A stretch of 52,931 bases of DNA from contig JAQXZK010000028.1 of the NCBI GenBank assembly GCA_029227175.1, forward strand, positions 1 through 52,931, written 5' to 3'. This DNA comes from Bacteroidales bacterium (lineage in GTDB: Bacteria > Bacteroidota > Bacteroidia > Bacteroidales > Bacteroidaceae). The notes under the pieces are model-generated. The model was not told the origin of the DNA. It did no database searches and was given only the letters and a program-made list of their open reading frames with translations. The position numbers were made by a program, and so were the translations under genes. Positions 26,341 through 34,899 of the stretch are shown here, piece by piece; position 1 is the first letter of the stretch, and every line of letters starts with the position of its first letter.

Positions 26341-28455
26341 ATGAAAACACGCCTACTATTCATGTCAGTACTATTGACAGCCGCAATGACCTCATGTGGA
26401 GGAAGTAGAGAACAAGCAAACGATGCCCCCATCATTGGGCACTCGAACATCAAGATAGACAATCATCGCATGACGCCTGAAGTCCTGTGGGGCATGGGAC
26501 GCATCGGCTCTGTCACTACGTCTGAAGATGGAGAGAAGATAGCCTACACCGTCTCATACTACAGTGTCGAACAAAACAAGAGCAACACCGAACTTTTCAT
26601 CATGAATATCGATGGTAGCGGCCAGAAGCAATTGACCCACTCGGCCACGCACGAGAGCGCCCCCTCATTTATCAAGAATGACAGCAAACTGGCATATCTC
26701 AGTTCAAAAAGCGGCTCAAGTCAAGTTTGGGAAATGAATCTTGACGGTAGCGACGCTCGACAACTGACCAACTACGACGGAGACATCGAAGGATTCCAAT
26801 TCTCTCCTGATGGGAAGAAACTCCTGTTTGTTGCACAAGTCAAGACCGTTCAATCTACTGCCGACAAATACCCTGACCTACCCAAAGCCTCAGGTAAGAT
26901 TATCACTGACCTGATGTACAAGCACTGGGATGAATGGACTACAACAGCCCCCCATCCTTTCGTGGCAAGCTTTGACGGCAACAGCATTTCAGACATCAAA
27001 GACCTACTTGAAGGTGAACCGTACGAGTCGCCCATGAAGCCTTTTGGTGGCATGGAACAGTTGGCATGGAACCCGTCTTCCGACAAGATTGCCTACACCT
27101 GCCGCAAGAAGACTGGTCTCGCCTATGCCATCTCAACCAACAGCGATATATACATCTATGACATTGCCACCGCCCAAACAGTAAACATCACCGAAGACAA
27201 CTTAGGCTATGATACAAACCCGCAATACTCTCCCGATGGACAATACATTGCATGGCTCAGCATGGAACGTGACGGTTATGAAGCCGACCAGAATCGTCTC
27301 TTCATCATGAACCTCGCTTCAGGCGAAAAGACCTTTCTCAGCAAAGCATACGAATCCAATGTTGACGACTACATCTGGGACAAAGAGTCAAAAAGCATTT
27401 ATTTTCTGGGAGTATGGCACGGCGAGGAACACATTTATAACGTAGATATTACATCAAAGATTGGCGACATCGCGCAACTCACCCAAGGACAGTACGACTT
27501 TGCTTCGCTTGCCCTATCCAAGGACAAACTCATCGCCAAACGTCATTCCATGAGCGAAGGTGATGAAATCTATGCCCTTTCGGCCGACCGCAACAACACC
27601 CTACAGACTACATTCTCCCAACTCACCTTTGAAAATAAACCCATCTACGACCAGTTGGAGATGGGAAAGGTCGAACCTCGTTGGATGAAGACTGTAGATG
27701 GGAAAGATATGCTCACGTGGGTCATCTATCCACCACAGTTTGACCCTAAGAAGAAATATCCCACCCTGCTTTTCTGTGAAGGTGGTCCTCAAAGCCCTGT
27801 CAGCCAATTCTGGAGCTACAGATGGAACTTCCAGATTATGGCTGCTAACGACTACATCATTGTTGCTCCTAACCGCCGTGGACTCCCTGGCTTCGGCATA
27901 GAATGGAATGAAGAAATATCGGGCGACTACGGAGGCCTTTGCATGAAAGACTATTTTACAGCCATTGACAACATCGCTCGCGAACCGTATGTCGACAAAG
28001 ACAGGCTGGGTTGCGTCGGTGCCAGCTTCGGAGGCTTCAGTGTGTACTGGATTGCCGGACATCACGAAGGCCGCTTCAAAGCTTTCATTGCTCACGATGG
28101 CATCTTCAACATGGAGATGCAATACCTCGAGACAGAAGAAAAATGGTTTGCCAACTGGGACATGGGTGGTGCCTACTGGGAACGTGAGAACAAAATTGCA
28201 CAACGCACCTTTGCCAACTCGCCTCACCTTTTTGTTGACAAATGGGACACCCCAATCCTCTGTATCCATGGCGAAAAGGATTACAGAATCCTCCCAAACC
28301 AGGCTATGGCTGCTTTCGATGCTGCCATCATGCGCGGCGTACCTGCCGAACTGCTCATCTATCCGGATGAGAACCACTGGGTGCTGAAGCCACAGAACGG
28401 CATACTCTGGCAACGTACATTTTTTGAATGGCTTGACAAATGGCTCAAAAAATAA
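26341..28455 (+). CDS. S9-family prolyl oligopeptidase-type peptidase, lipoprotein
   Basis: A 704-residue serine peptidase with an N-terminal beta-propeller containing TolB/WD40-like repeats (about residues 50-420) and a C-terminal alpha/beta-hydrolase domain. The catalytic triad can be placed as S562 in GASFGG, D647 in HGEKDYRI and H679 in DENHWV. A lipobox (MTSC, about Cys19) indicates a lipoprotein. It probably trims di- or tripeptides from the N-termini of peptides in the periplasm. Its start abuts the upstream stop (TAAATG) and its end overlaps the next gene by 16 nt, so translation of the three genes is probably coupled. Confidence 0.92.
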   Translation: MKTRLLFMSVLLTAAMTSCGGSREQANDAPIIGHSNIKIDNHRMTPEVLWGMGRIGSVTTSEDGEKIAYTVSYYSVEQNKSNTELFIMNIDGSGQKQLTHSATHESAPSFIKNDSKLAYLSSKSGSSQVWEMNLDGSDARQLTNYDGDIEGFQFSPDGKKLLFVAQVKTVQSTADKYPDLPKASGKIITDLMYKHWDEWTTTAPHPFVASFDGNSISDIKDLLEGEPYESPMKPFGGMEQLAWNPSSDKIAYTCRKKTGLAYAISTNSDIYIYDIATAQTVNITEDNLGYDTNPQYSPDGQYIAWLSMERDGYEADQNRLFIMNLASGEKTFLSKAYESNVDDYIWDKESKSIYFLGVWHGEEHIYNVDITSKIGDIAQLTQGQYDFASLALSKDKLIAKRHSMSEGDEIYALSADRNNTLQTTFSQLTFENKPIYDQLEMGKVEPRWMKTVDGKDMLTWVIYPPQFDPKKKYPTLLFCEGGPQSPVSQFWSYRWNFQIMAANDYIIVAPNRRGLPGFGIEWNEEISGDYGGLCMKDYFTAIDNIAREPYVDKDRLGCVGASFGGFSVYWIAGHHEGRFKAFIAHDGIFNMEMQYLETEEKWFANWDMGGAYWERENKIAQRTFANSPHLFVDKWDTPILCIHGEKDYRILPNQAMAAFDAAIMRGVPAELLIYPDENHWVLKPQNGILWQRTFFEWLDKWLKK

Positions 28456-29225
28456 AATCTCTCATCATCCTCACCTTACTGCTTGGTTGTCCGAAATTGA
28501 TATGTGCTCAGACAGTTGGAAAGTTGGTGGTGGGCATAATCGAGACATGTGGAGAAAAGACCTCCGGAGCACCACGCACCTATATTCGCGCACTGCTTGA
28601 AGGAGGAAACATCCCATTGATTGTGCCATGCACCCCAGACACCACGGTCATCGATGAAGTCTTGCAGAAGACAGACGTGCTGATGCTCATTGGTGGAGAA
28701 GACGTGTCACCATCCTACTACCACACACCTCCATCTCCCCATCTCGGAGAAGTGAACGATATACGCGACAGCTTCGAATGGTTGGTACTGACACGTGCCC
28801 GCCTCAAGAACATCCCCCTTATCGGAACTTGCCGAGGCTTGCAGGTTATCAACGTCTTCTATGGAGGTACACTCTATCAAGACCTGCCGACGGAGAAGCC
28901 CTCTTCCGTGGTTCACTCACACGAAGACATGAGCGACCGTCCTACCCACTTCATCAACATTGAGCCCGGTTCAAGGTTACATGAGGCCCTGCACACCGAA
29001 CGTATAGGGGTGAACAGCACACACCACCAGGCCGTAAAGGACTTAGCACAGGGATTCAACATAACAGCTATCGCTGATGACGGAGTGGTTGAAGCGATTG
29101 AAAGTAACGACTTCCCTGTCATGGCCGTACAGTTTCATCCGGAACGGTTGGTCTCCAAAGATAGCCGATTCAAAGCCATCTACAGAGACCTGCTGAAAAT
29201 AGCCAAGAACAAATCCACCAAATGA
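28440..29225 (+). CDS. Exported class-I amidotransferase-like gamma-glutamyl hydrolase (C26)
   Basis: A 261-residue protein of the peptidase C26 / PuuD group, which hydrolyses gamma-glutamyl amide bonds. The nucleophile is C131 in IGTCRGLQVINV, and the His-Glu pair lies in QFHPERL. The N-terminus (about residues 1-24) is a convincing signal peptide ending ICA-Q, unusual because PuuD enzymes normally work in the cytoplasm. The gene overlaps the S9 peptidase by 16 nt, so both products are likely made together and exported, perhaps to process gamma-glutamyl peptides in the periplasm. That joint role is inference. Confidence 0.85.
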   Translation: MAQKIKSLIILTLLLGCPKLICAQTVGKLVVGIIETCGEKTSGAPRTYIRALLEGGNIPLIVPCTPDTTVIDEVLQKTDVLMLIGGEDVSPSYYHTPPSPHLGEVNDIRDSFEWLVLTRARLKNIPLIGTCRGLQVINVFYGGTLYQDLPTEKPSSVVHSHEDMSDRPTHFINIEPGSRLHEALHTERIGVNSTHHQAVKDLAQGFNITAIADDGVVEAIESNDFPVMAVQFHPERLVSKDSRFKAIYRDLLKIAKNKSTK

Positions 29226-29273
29226 TGTTAAAGAAAGGCACAACTAATACTAAAACTTTAAAATCAAGAACAC

Positions 29274-31433
29274 ATGAAAAAAATCTTTCTGCTCATGCTG
29301 CTCATATTGCCAATCACATTGGTAAATGCAGCCGACAAAGACATTGAATTGATTCGCAAGCGTTTTGCTGAGGTCGCCCTCAATCCGAACGCACCGGTTG
29401 CTACACAACTCGTCCAAGAGCGAATGAAAACACTTACAGCTGAAGGTTTCTGGCCGGACATTAACTACGAAGATACGCGCAACGTGGCCTTCCAGCACAC
29501 AGAACACCTGAAGTATATGGTAGCAATGGCTCGAGCCTACAAGGTTCCTAAGTCTCCGTTGAAAGGCAACAAGGAACTCAGAAAGAAGCTTTTGGCTGCC
29601 ATTGACTTCTGGACAAAGCATGACTTCATCTGCGGGAACTGGTGGAACAACCAAATCGGTACTCCATCCGCCATGTTGAACATTCTGTACATCATAGACA
29701 AGGAACTGGGACAAGAGCGCGCCGAGAAGATGCTTAAGATAGCCATGCGAGCCAATATGGACGCATCAGGTGCACGTCCAAGCGGAGATCGCTGCAAGGT
29801 TGCCTCCCTGTATGCACAGGCTGTTTTGTGGAAACGTGACATCCCCGAAGTCAAGAAAATGATTAAGCTCATCAGCGAACAGATGAGATACTACACCGAA
29901 GAAGAGTTCCGCGCACTTCTTGCTTCAAACAAGAACTTCCTCGGAGGAGGTCGTGGCTTACAGCCCGACTTCAGTTTTCACCATCGCATGGACAGGGTGA
30001 ATAACACGCTCTCTTACGGTAGCGGTCATGCCTCTTCATTCACCGACTGGGCTATCAAGGTCTACGACACGCAATACCGTTTTCCGGAGGAATCCATTAG
30101 ACTGCTGGCCGACTACTATCTTGACGGTATGTGTAAACAGATGGCATTTGGCAAGCAATCCGACCCGGGCATCATGAACCGCGACATTGCACGACCCAGT
30201 TCCGGCACACAATCGGCAAGCAACTATATTCCTAACGCCATCCTGCAAATGACAGACTACCGCAAGGAAGAGATTCAGCACATCATCGATCTCCGTCAGG
30301 GCAAGAGTGCCGAAGTGTCCTCTTTTGCCAAAACATTCTTCAACACCGAATATTTTGCTTTCCAACGTCCTACATGGTACACCTCCGTCCGCATGTATTC
30401 CACACGCAACCGTAGCATGGAGGAACCCTACAACGGAGAAGGCTTTACCAACCATTATCGGGCCGACGGTACGAATTACTTGACCATCACCGGCCGGGAG
30501 TATGCCAACATCTACCCTACCTACGACTTCCGCAAGATACCCGGAACAACCGTCATGCAGGCAACAGAGATGCCTGGCGAGAACCAGGTACAGCAACGTG
30601 GTCTAACCGACTTTGTAGGCGGTGTAGATGACGGTCTTTATGGGGCTGCTGCCTTTGACTTCATCAGCCCGATTGACGCCGTAAGTGCCAAGAAGGCTTG
30701 GTTCTTCTTTGACGATGCCTACATTTGTCTGGGTACTGACATTGCTCATAAGGGGAAAGAAGAAATCTTTACAACGATGAATCAGTGTTACCTCAATGGA
30801 GACGTAACGGTGGGCGCCGAAGGTGTCAATGGGAAGTTGGAGAAAGGCGACCACGAGATAAACAATGTTACATGGGTGAACCATGCCAATGTGGGCTATG
30901 TCTTTCCTCAACAAAGCAATTCGGTTGGCATCAAGAACAATGCTGTTGAAGGAACATGGACTCGCCTCAACCGGCAAACCACGGTAAACAAGAGCAAGGT
31001 AACCAACGACATCTTCTATCTCTATATCAACCACGGTAAAAACCTGTCAAACGGCCGCTACACATACATCGTGCTACCGAATGCCGATGCTGCCCAGACA
31101 GCAGCGTATGCACAGCACAACGACATCACCGTCATTGCCAACAACTCCTCGATGCAGGCTGTGAAGAACGAAAAGACAGGCATTGCCTACGCCGTAATGT
31201 ATGCCTCAGGCATCCTGAACATCAGCGACCGGTTAAGCGTCTACAGCGAAACACCGGCCATGTTACTTGTGCGTTTCAATAGTAACAAAATCACCGAACT
31301 CGTTGTTTCTGACCCATCACGTAAGAATTCAGCCTTGCACCTGTCTGTGACGGCCGATGGGAAAACAAAAGAGTATGTAGTTAAGCTACCGCAGGCCGAA
31401 CTGGGTGGTTCCAGTGTGAAAGTCAAACTGTAA
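29274..31433 (+). CDS. Secreted PL8 polysaccharide lyase (chondroitin/hyaluronan/xanthan type)
   Basis: A 719-residue family 8 lyase with a signal peptide (about residues 1-19, ending VNA). It has an N-terminal alpha/alpha toroid (about 20-350) and a C-terminal beta-sandwich super-domain. The catalytic set is visible as Asn (N125/N126 in NWWNNQIG), His (H236/H237 in FSFHHRMD), Tyr (Y248 in SYGSGH) and Arg in RDIARPSSG. It should cut uronic-acid-containing polymers by beta-elimination, giving unsaturated ends suitable for the GH88 at 14901. The gene follows C26 by 48 nt. Substrate (chondroitin, hyaluronan, xanthan or other) is not readable by eye. Confidence 0.9.
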   Translation: MKKIFLLMLLILPITLVNAADKDIELIRKRFAEVALNPNAPVATQLVQERMKTLTAEGFWPDINYEDTRNVAFQHTEHLKYMVAMARAYKVPKSPLKGNKELRKKLLAAIDFWTKHDFICGNWWNNQIGTPSAMLNILYIIDKELGQERAEKMLKIAMRANMDASGARPSGDRCKVASLYAQAVLWKRDIPEVKKMIKLISEQMRYYTEEEFRALLASNKNFLGGGRGLQPDFSFHHRMDRVNNTLSYGSGHASSFTDWAIKVYDTQYRFPEESIRLLADYYLDGMCKQMAFGKQSDPGIMNRDIARPSSGTQSASNYIPNAILQMTDYRKEEIQHIIDLRQGKSAEVSSFAKTFFNTEYFAFQRPTWYTSVRMYSTRNRSMEEPYNGEGFTNHYRADGTNYLTITGREYANIYPTYDFRKIPGTTVMQATEMPGENQVQQRGLTDFVGGVDDGLYGAAAFDFISPIDAVSAKKAWFFFDDAYICLGTDIAHKGKEEIFTTMNQCYLNGDVTVGAEGVNGKLEKGDHEINNVTWVNHANVGYVFPQQSNSVGIKNNAVEGTWTRLNRQTTVNKSKVTNDIFYLYINHGKNLSNGRYTYIVLPNADAAQTAAYAQHNDITVIANNSSMQAVKNEKTGIAYAVMYASGILNISDRLSVYSETPAMLLVRFNSNKITELVVSDPSRKNSALHLSVTADGKTKEYVVKLPQAELGGSSVKVKL

Positions 31434-31443
31434 AAGAGAGTTC

Positions 31444-31471
31444 AACCCAAATCTGTTGACCGATTTGGGTT
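31444..31471. repeat. Inverted repeat of the AACCCAAATCGGTC family
   Basis: AACCCAAATCTG and CCGATTTGGGTT face each other across 4 nt, one mismatch from a perfect 12-bp dyad. The same arms appear singly at 14423, 14571, 14757, 42076 and 42250, suggesting two element ends joined head to head or a solo remnant. It could also serve as a terminator for the PL8 gene. Confidence 0.6.
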
Positions 31472-31493
31472 CGACAAATCCAACAATCAAACA

Positions 31494-31534
31494 AGCCGTG
31501 TGTCCGAGTACGCAATATACTTGGATGCACGGCT
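31494..31534 (+). repeat. Repeated RNA-like hairpin, copy 2
   Basis: The outer arms are the same as in copy 1 at 14491-14532. The inner helix is AGTA/TACT in place of TGTAC/GTACA, so pairing is preserved with different bases. The flanks also match (gttcgac...caaacaagccgtg before, taat...tatttag after), so the element is about 90 bp long. Confidence 0.65.
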
Positions 31535-31852
31535 AATATTTTTGTACAAAGCGATTATTTAGATTTCACCCCAAGAAAGACGCTACATCCAAGAAGTTCC
31601 TATCGTTGCTCTTACAACCCATTTGGGTTTACTTCACTTCTCTCTTTTCATGCTCTTATCTATCGTCCGACCTTAGTCGAACGATAATGGGAAGCCAAGA
31701 ACTGGGTAACCGAAAGCCATAGTAAGGCGAAGCACAAGGCTACGTGTCGCCTGCAAACAACAGGTCATCACGTGCAATAATAGGCGTAAAGTATTTGTCA
31801 GATAACAATAAATACGTAAATTTCGCACGATTTAAAACGAAATCTACACAAC

Positions 31853-32944
31853 ATGAAGCAACTTTATACAACATTTCTCCTGGCAATCCTTCTCCTTCTT
31901 TCGGGTTGCAAAAAGGAAATGGCAAAGTCAGATTACACAAACGTCATTCCTGCAGACTGTACAGACTTGGTTGCCATCAATGTGAAGGAAGCCATGCAGC
32001 TTTCGGGGTTGTACCAAGACGACAAGTTCCTTGTTCAAGTCCTTGACATCTTCTTTGAAGACTCTCCATCCTTGTCCAGCTGCATGAAGACCATGCTCCT
32101 TTCAGACACATTACAGGTGGGCATCAACCTGGATGCACCGGTATTTCTTTTTAAAAGCGAGAAACTACTCTCTCCCGCTCTTTCATTCCAAGTGTCCAAC
32201 TTTGAGAAGTTGAAGGCGAACTTCGCATCCGCGACTCAGCTGGGGATGCTCAGCAAACCGGAAGACAACAAGATCTACCTCTTCCATACCATCAAGGAAG
32301 GGAACATCGGTCTGGCCTATAACGATGGGACTTTATTGGTTGTTCTTGCCGACACTCCCCACAAGTTGCAAAAGGTTAAGGGAAACATTGCCTCTATGTT
32401 GAAACAAACCGCAGAAGAAAGTATCGTTTCAACCCCGCAATACCAATATATGTCCAATCTCTTAGGCGTCTTCCGCTTCCTCACCACGCCCGATGCGATA
32501 CCCTTCGAGGCTAAAGGACTGCTACAATTCCCCCAAAATACCAAACTGAACGGAACCATCATTTTTGAGAATGGCAGCATGCGTATGATGATGCAAGACA
32601 ACGAATATGACGGAGGCCAGATAAACTTCGGACGCCCCTACCATCCTAAGAACAACAACGAGTTACAGGCCATCATGTCGCAGATTATTCACGGAAAGGC
32701 CTTCAACATAGAGCTGAATACTCAGGAACTGGCATCCCTGCTCAACCTCAATGTCCTGACACAATTTGCCCCCGAAGAGCCGGAAGTGCAGGCATTGTCA
32801 AACATCGTCAACCAAGTTGAATACTTCATTGCCAGAGGGAACACTCATCGCACGGAAATCTTTGTCACCCTGACCAACAAGAGCGATAACGCACTCAAGC
32901 AACTCATCCTTATTGCTAAGAGCCTTTTGGCCAATGGTCTATAA
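31853..32944 (+). CDS. DUF4836-family lipoprotein
   Basis: A 363-residue lipoprotein (lipobox LLSGC, Cys19) with the DUF4836-like opening SDYTNVIPADCTDLVAINVKE. The family is found in Bacteroidales and has no settled function. The protein is mostly alternating alpha/beta with no membrane helix after the signal. An ABC ATPase starts 24 nt downstream and a permease after that, so these three probably form an operon. The lipoprotein may be an external partner of the transporter, which is inference from position alone. Confidence 0.75.
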   Translation: MKQLYTTFLLAILLLLSGCKKEMAKSDYTNVIPADCTDLVAINVKEAMQLSGLYQDDKFLVQVLDIFFEDSPSLSSCMKTMLLSDTLQVGINLDAPVFLFKSEKLLSPALSFQVSNFEKLKANFASATQLGMLSKPEDNKIYLFHTIKEGNIGLAYNDGTLLVVLADTPHKLQKVKGNIASMLKQTAEESIVSTPQYQYMSNLLGVFRFLTTPDAIPFEAKGLLQFPQNTKLNGTIIFENGSMRMMMQDNEYDGGQINFGRPYHPKNNNELQAIMSQIIHGKAFNIELNTQELASLLNLNVLTQFAPEEPEVQALSNIVNQVEYFIARGNTHRTEIFVTLTNKSDNALKQLILIAKSLLANGL

Positions 32945-32968
32945 AAGCTACCACATATTTCTACACCC

Positions 32969-33619
32969 GTGAAAATCGAAAAGATTCATCTCCAGCACAT
33001 ACTACCCGATGTCTTTGCTACGGAAAGCCACATTGAATCAGACATCTGGCAAAGAGACATTGTCTTTGAGCGAGGCCGAAACCACCTGGTCGAATCAGCC
33101 TCAGGCACAGGTAAATCTTCGCTCTGCAACTTCATCGACGGATACAGAAACGACTATCAAGGCATTATCTGCTTTGACCAGACCAACATACGCCAATATA
33201 GCCTCTCCGAATGGACTGACATACATCGACGGAACATCAGCATCCTGTTTCAGGACCTGCGGCTCTTTCCCGAACTCACCGCCCTTGAGAATGTCGTATT
33301 GAAAAACCAACTGACCCGACACAAGAAGAAAAAAGAAATCAAGGAGTTCTTTGAGCAACTGAACATAGCCGATAAACTACGCACACCGGTAGGCCATCTC
33401 TCCTTCGGCCAACAACAACGCGTAGCCCTCATTCGAGCCCTTTGCCAGCCTTTTGACTTTATCCTCTTAGACGAGCCTGTCAGCCATCTTGACTCTTCAA
33501 ACAGCGGATTGCTCACTTCCCTCCTCCAGCAGGAAGCCGAACAACAAGGAGCTGGTATCATTGTGACCAGCATAGGACAGCATCCAGACATGTTCTACGA
33601 CAACATCTACAAACTCTAA
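32969..33619 (+). CDS. ABC transporter ATP-binding protein (MacB/LolD-like)
   Basis: A 216-residue nucleotide-binding subunit. The Walker A region reads S43-A-S-G-T-G-K-S50, with Ser in place of the usual first Gly. The signature LSFGQQQRVALIRAL, Walker B FILLDEP and the D-loop VSHLDSS are all present. The family (LolD/MacB/FtsE-like) works with FtsX-type permeases in mechanotransmission or lipoprotein release. The FtsX-like permease follows after 11 nt, which supports that pairing. There is no His at the usual H-loop position that I can place with confidence (the end reads VTSIGQHPDMF). Confidence 0.9.
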   Translation: MKIEKIHLQHILPDVFATESHIESDIWQRDIVFERGRNHLVESASGTGKSSLCNFIDGYRNDYQGIICFDQTNIRQYSLSEWTDIHRRNISILFQDLRLFPELTALENVVLKNQLTRHKKKKEIKEFFEQLNIADKLRTPVGHLSFGQQQRVALIRALCQPFDFILLDEPVSHLDSSNSGLLTSLLQQEAEQQGAGIIVTSIGQHPDMFYDNIYKL

Positions 33620-33630
33620 AGAAGCTCACT

Positions 33631-34839
33631 ATGAATAGACTTGTATGGAAATTGCTCAGACAACACATCAGTTTCTCACAGCTGACCGGCTTCTTCATTG
33701 CCAACCTCCTAGGATTACTCATCATTTTGGTGGGCATACAATGCTACCGGGATGTGTCACCGGTATTCAACAGCGACTCTTCCGACGCCCTTATCAAGAA
33801 AGAATATATCATTCTGACCAAGAAGATAAGCACCTTAGGCTCCTTTATGGGAAAGAACAACGGCTTTAAGGCATCTGAAGTAGAGGAAATCCGTTCACAA
33901 TCCTTCACCCGAAACCTTGGAGTCTTCACGCCCTCTCTGTTCAAGGTCTATGCAAGCGTAGGAGTATCGGGGACCGGCATAAACATGAACACAGAGATGT
34001 TCTTTGAGGCTGTTCCCGACGAGTTCGTCGATGCATCAGTAAGCAAATGGGAATATGACGAAGAGAGTCACACCATCCCCATCATCCTGCCGCGCAGTTA
34101 CTTGAACCTTTACAACTTCGGCTTTGCTCAAACCCGAAACATGCCCAAGTTGAGCGAAGGTCTCCTGTCACTCATCAAACTGAATATCACGCTGAGCGGA
34201 TCGGGCAAGACTGAAGCCTACAACGGCATCATCGTCGGGTTCAGCAACCGCATCAATACGATTTTAGTGCCACAGTCGTTCATCGACACGGCCAACAATA
34301 CATTCGCACCCGGCTGGAAATCCCAGCCTTCGCGTGTCATCATCGAGGTGAAGAATCCGACGGACCCTGCCATCAGCACATTCTTTGCCGAAAACAACTA
34401 TGAGACGGAAGGCAACGACCTCGAGTCCGGACAGATTACCCATTTCCTTCGAATGCTTACCACCCTTATCTTGATTGTCGGAGGCATTATCTGCCTGTTG
34501 TCCCTATACATTCTAGTCTTGAGCATCTTCTTGTTGCTGCAAAAAAACACGATGAAAATCAAGAATCTCCTGATGTTGGGATTCACTCCCAAACAAGTGG
34601 TTGCTCCCTACATGCTGTTGACCATTCTGCTCACAGCCTGCACCTTCCTATTGAGCATCATGGGCCTGCTGGTCATTCGCGGACAATACATGCCCTTCCT
34701 TCAAGAAGCCCTTCCTTCACTTCAACAGTCGGGTATATGGCTTTCTGTCGGCATTTCTACTGTCCTTTGTCTGCTGATTTCAAGTCTTGACATCATATTG
34801 ATTCGCAGAAAAATAAAAAAAATCGGCCTTTCGGTGTAA
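33631..34839 (+). CDS. FtsX-like ABC permease
   Basis: A 402-residue membrane protein with one helix at the N-terminus (about residues 18-40), a large periplasmic domain (about 45-265) and three helices at the C-terminus (about 270-300, 325-350, 365-390). This is the FtsX/MacB permease topology, usually lacking a transport channel and acting as a mechanical transmitter. The ATPase is encoded 11 nt upstream. The cargo or periplasmic partner is unknown; the DUF4836 lipoprotein is a candidate. Confidence 0.85.
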   Translation: MNRLVWKLLRQHISFSQLTGFFIANLLGLLIILVGIQCYRDVSPVFNSDSSDALIKKEYIILTKKISTLGSFMGKNNGFKASEVEEIRSQSFTRNLGVFTPSLFKVYASVGVSGTGINMNTEMFFEAVPDEFVDASVSKWEYDEESHTIPIILPRSYLNLYNFGFAQTRNMPKLSEGLLSLIKLNITLSGSGKTEAYNGIIVGFSNRINTILVPQSFIDTANNTFAPGWKSQPSRVIIEVKNPTDPAISTFFAENNYETEGNDLESGQITHFLRMLTTLILIVGGIICLLSLYILVLSIFLLLQKNTMKIKNLLMLGFTPKQVVAPYMLLTILLTACTFLLSIMGLLVIRGQYMPFLQEALPSLQQSGIWLSVGISTVLCLLISSLDIILIRRKIKKIGLSV

Positions 34840-34899
34840 TTTTCTCGCCGACAGAATCGTCTAATAAAGCAAGAAAAATCACTAATAAAATAATAACAT

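Larger units (their letters stand above)
31434..31852. other. Intergenic region with palindrome and repeated hairpin
   Basis: The 419 bp hold a long near-perfect palindrome of the AACCCAAATC/GATTTGGGTT type (31444-31471), the second copy of the GCCGTGTGTCC hairpin (31494-31534) and a TATTTTTG box just after it (31538-31545). A further CCCATTTGGG palindrome lies near 31618. No gene is called here. Confidence 0.65.
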
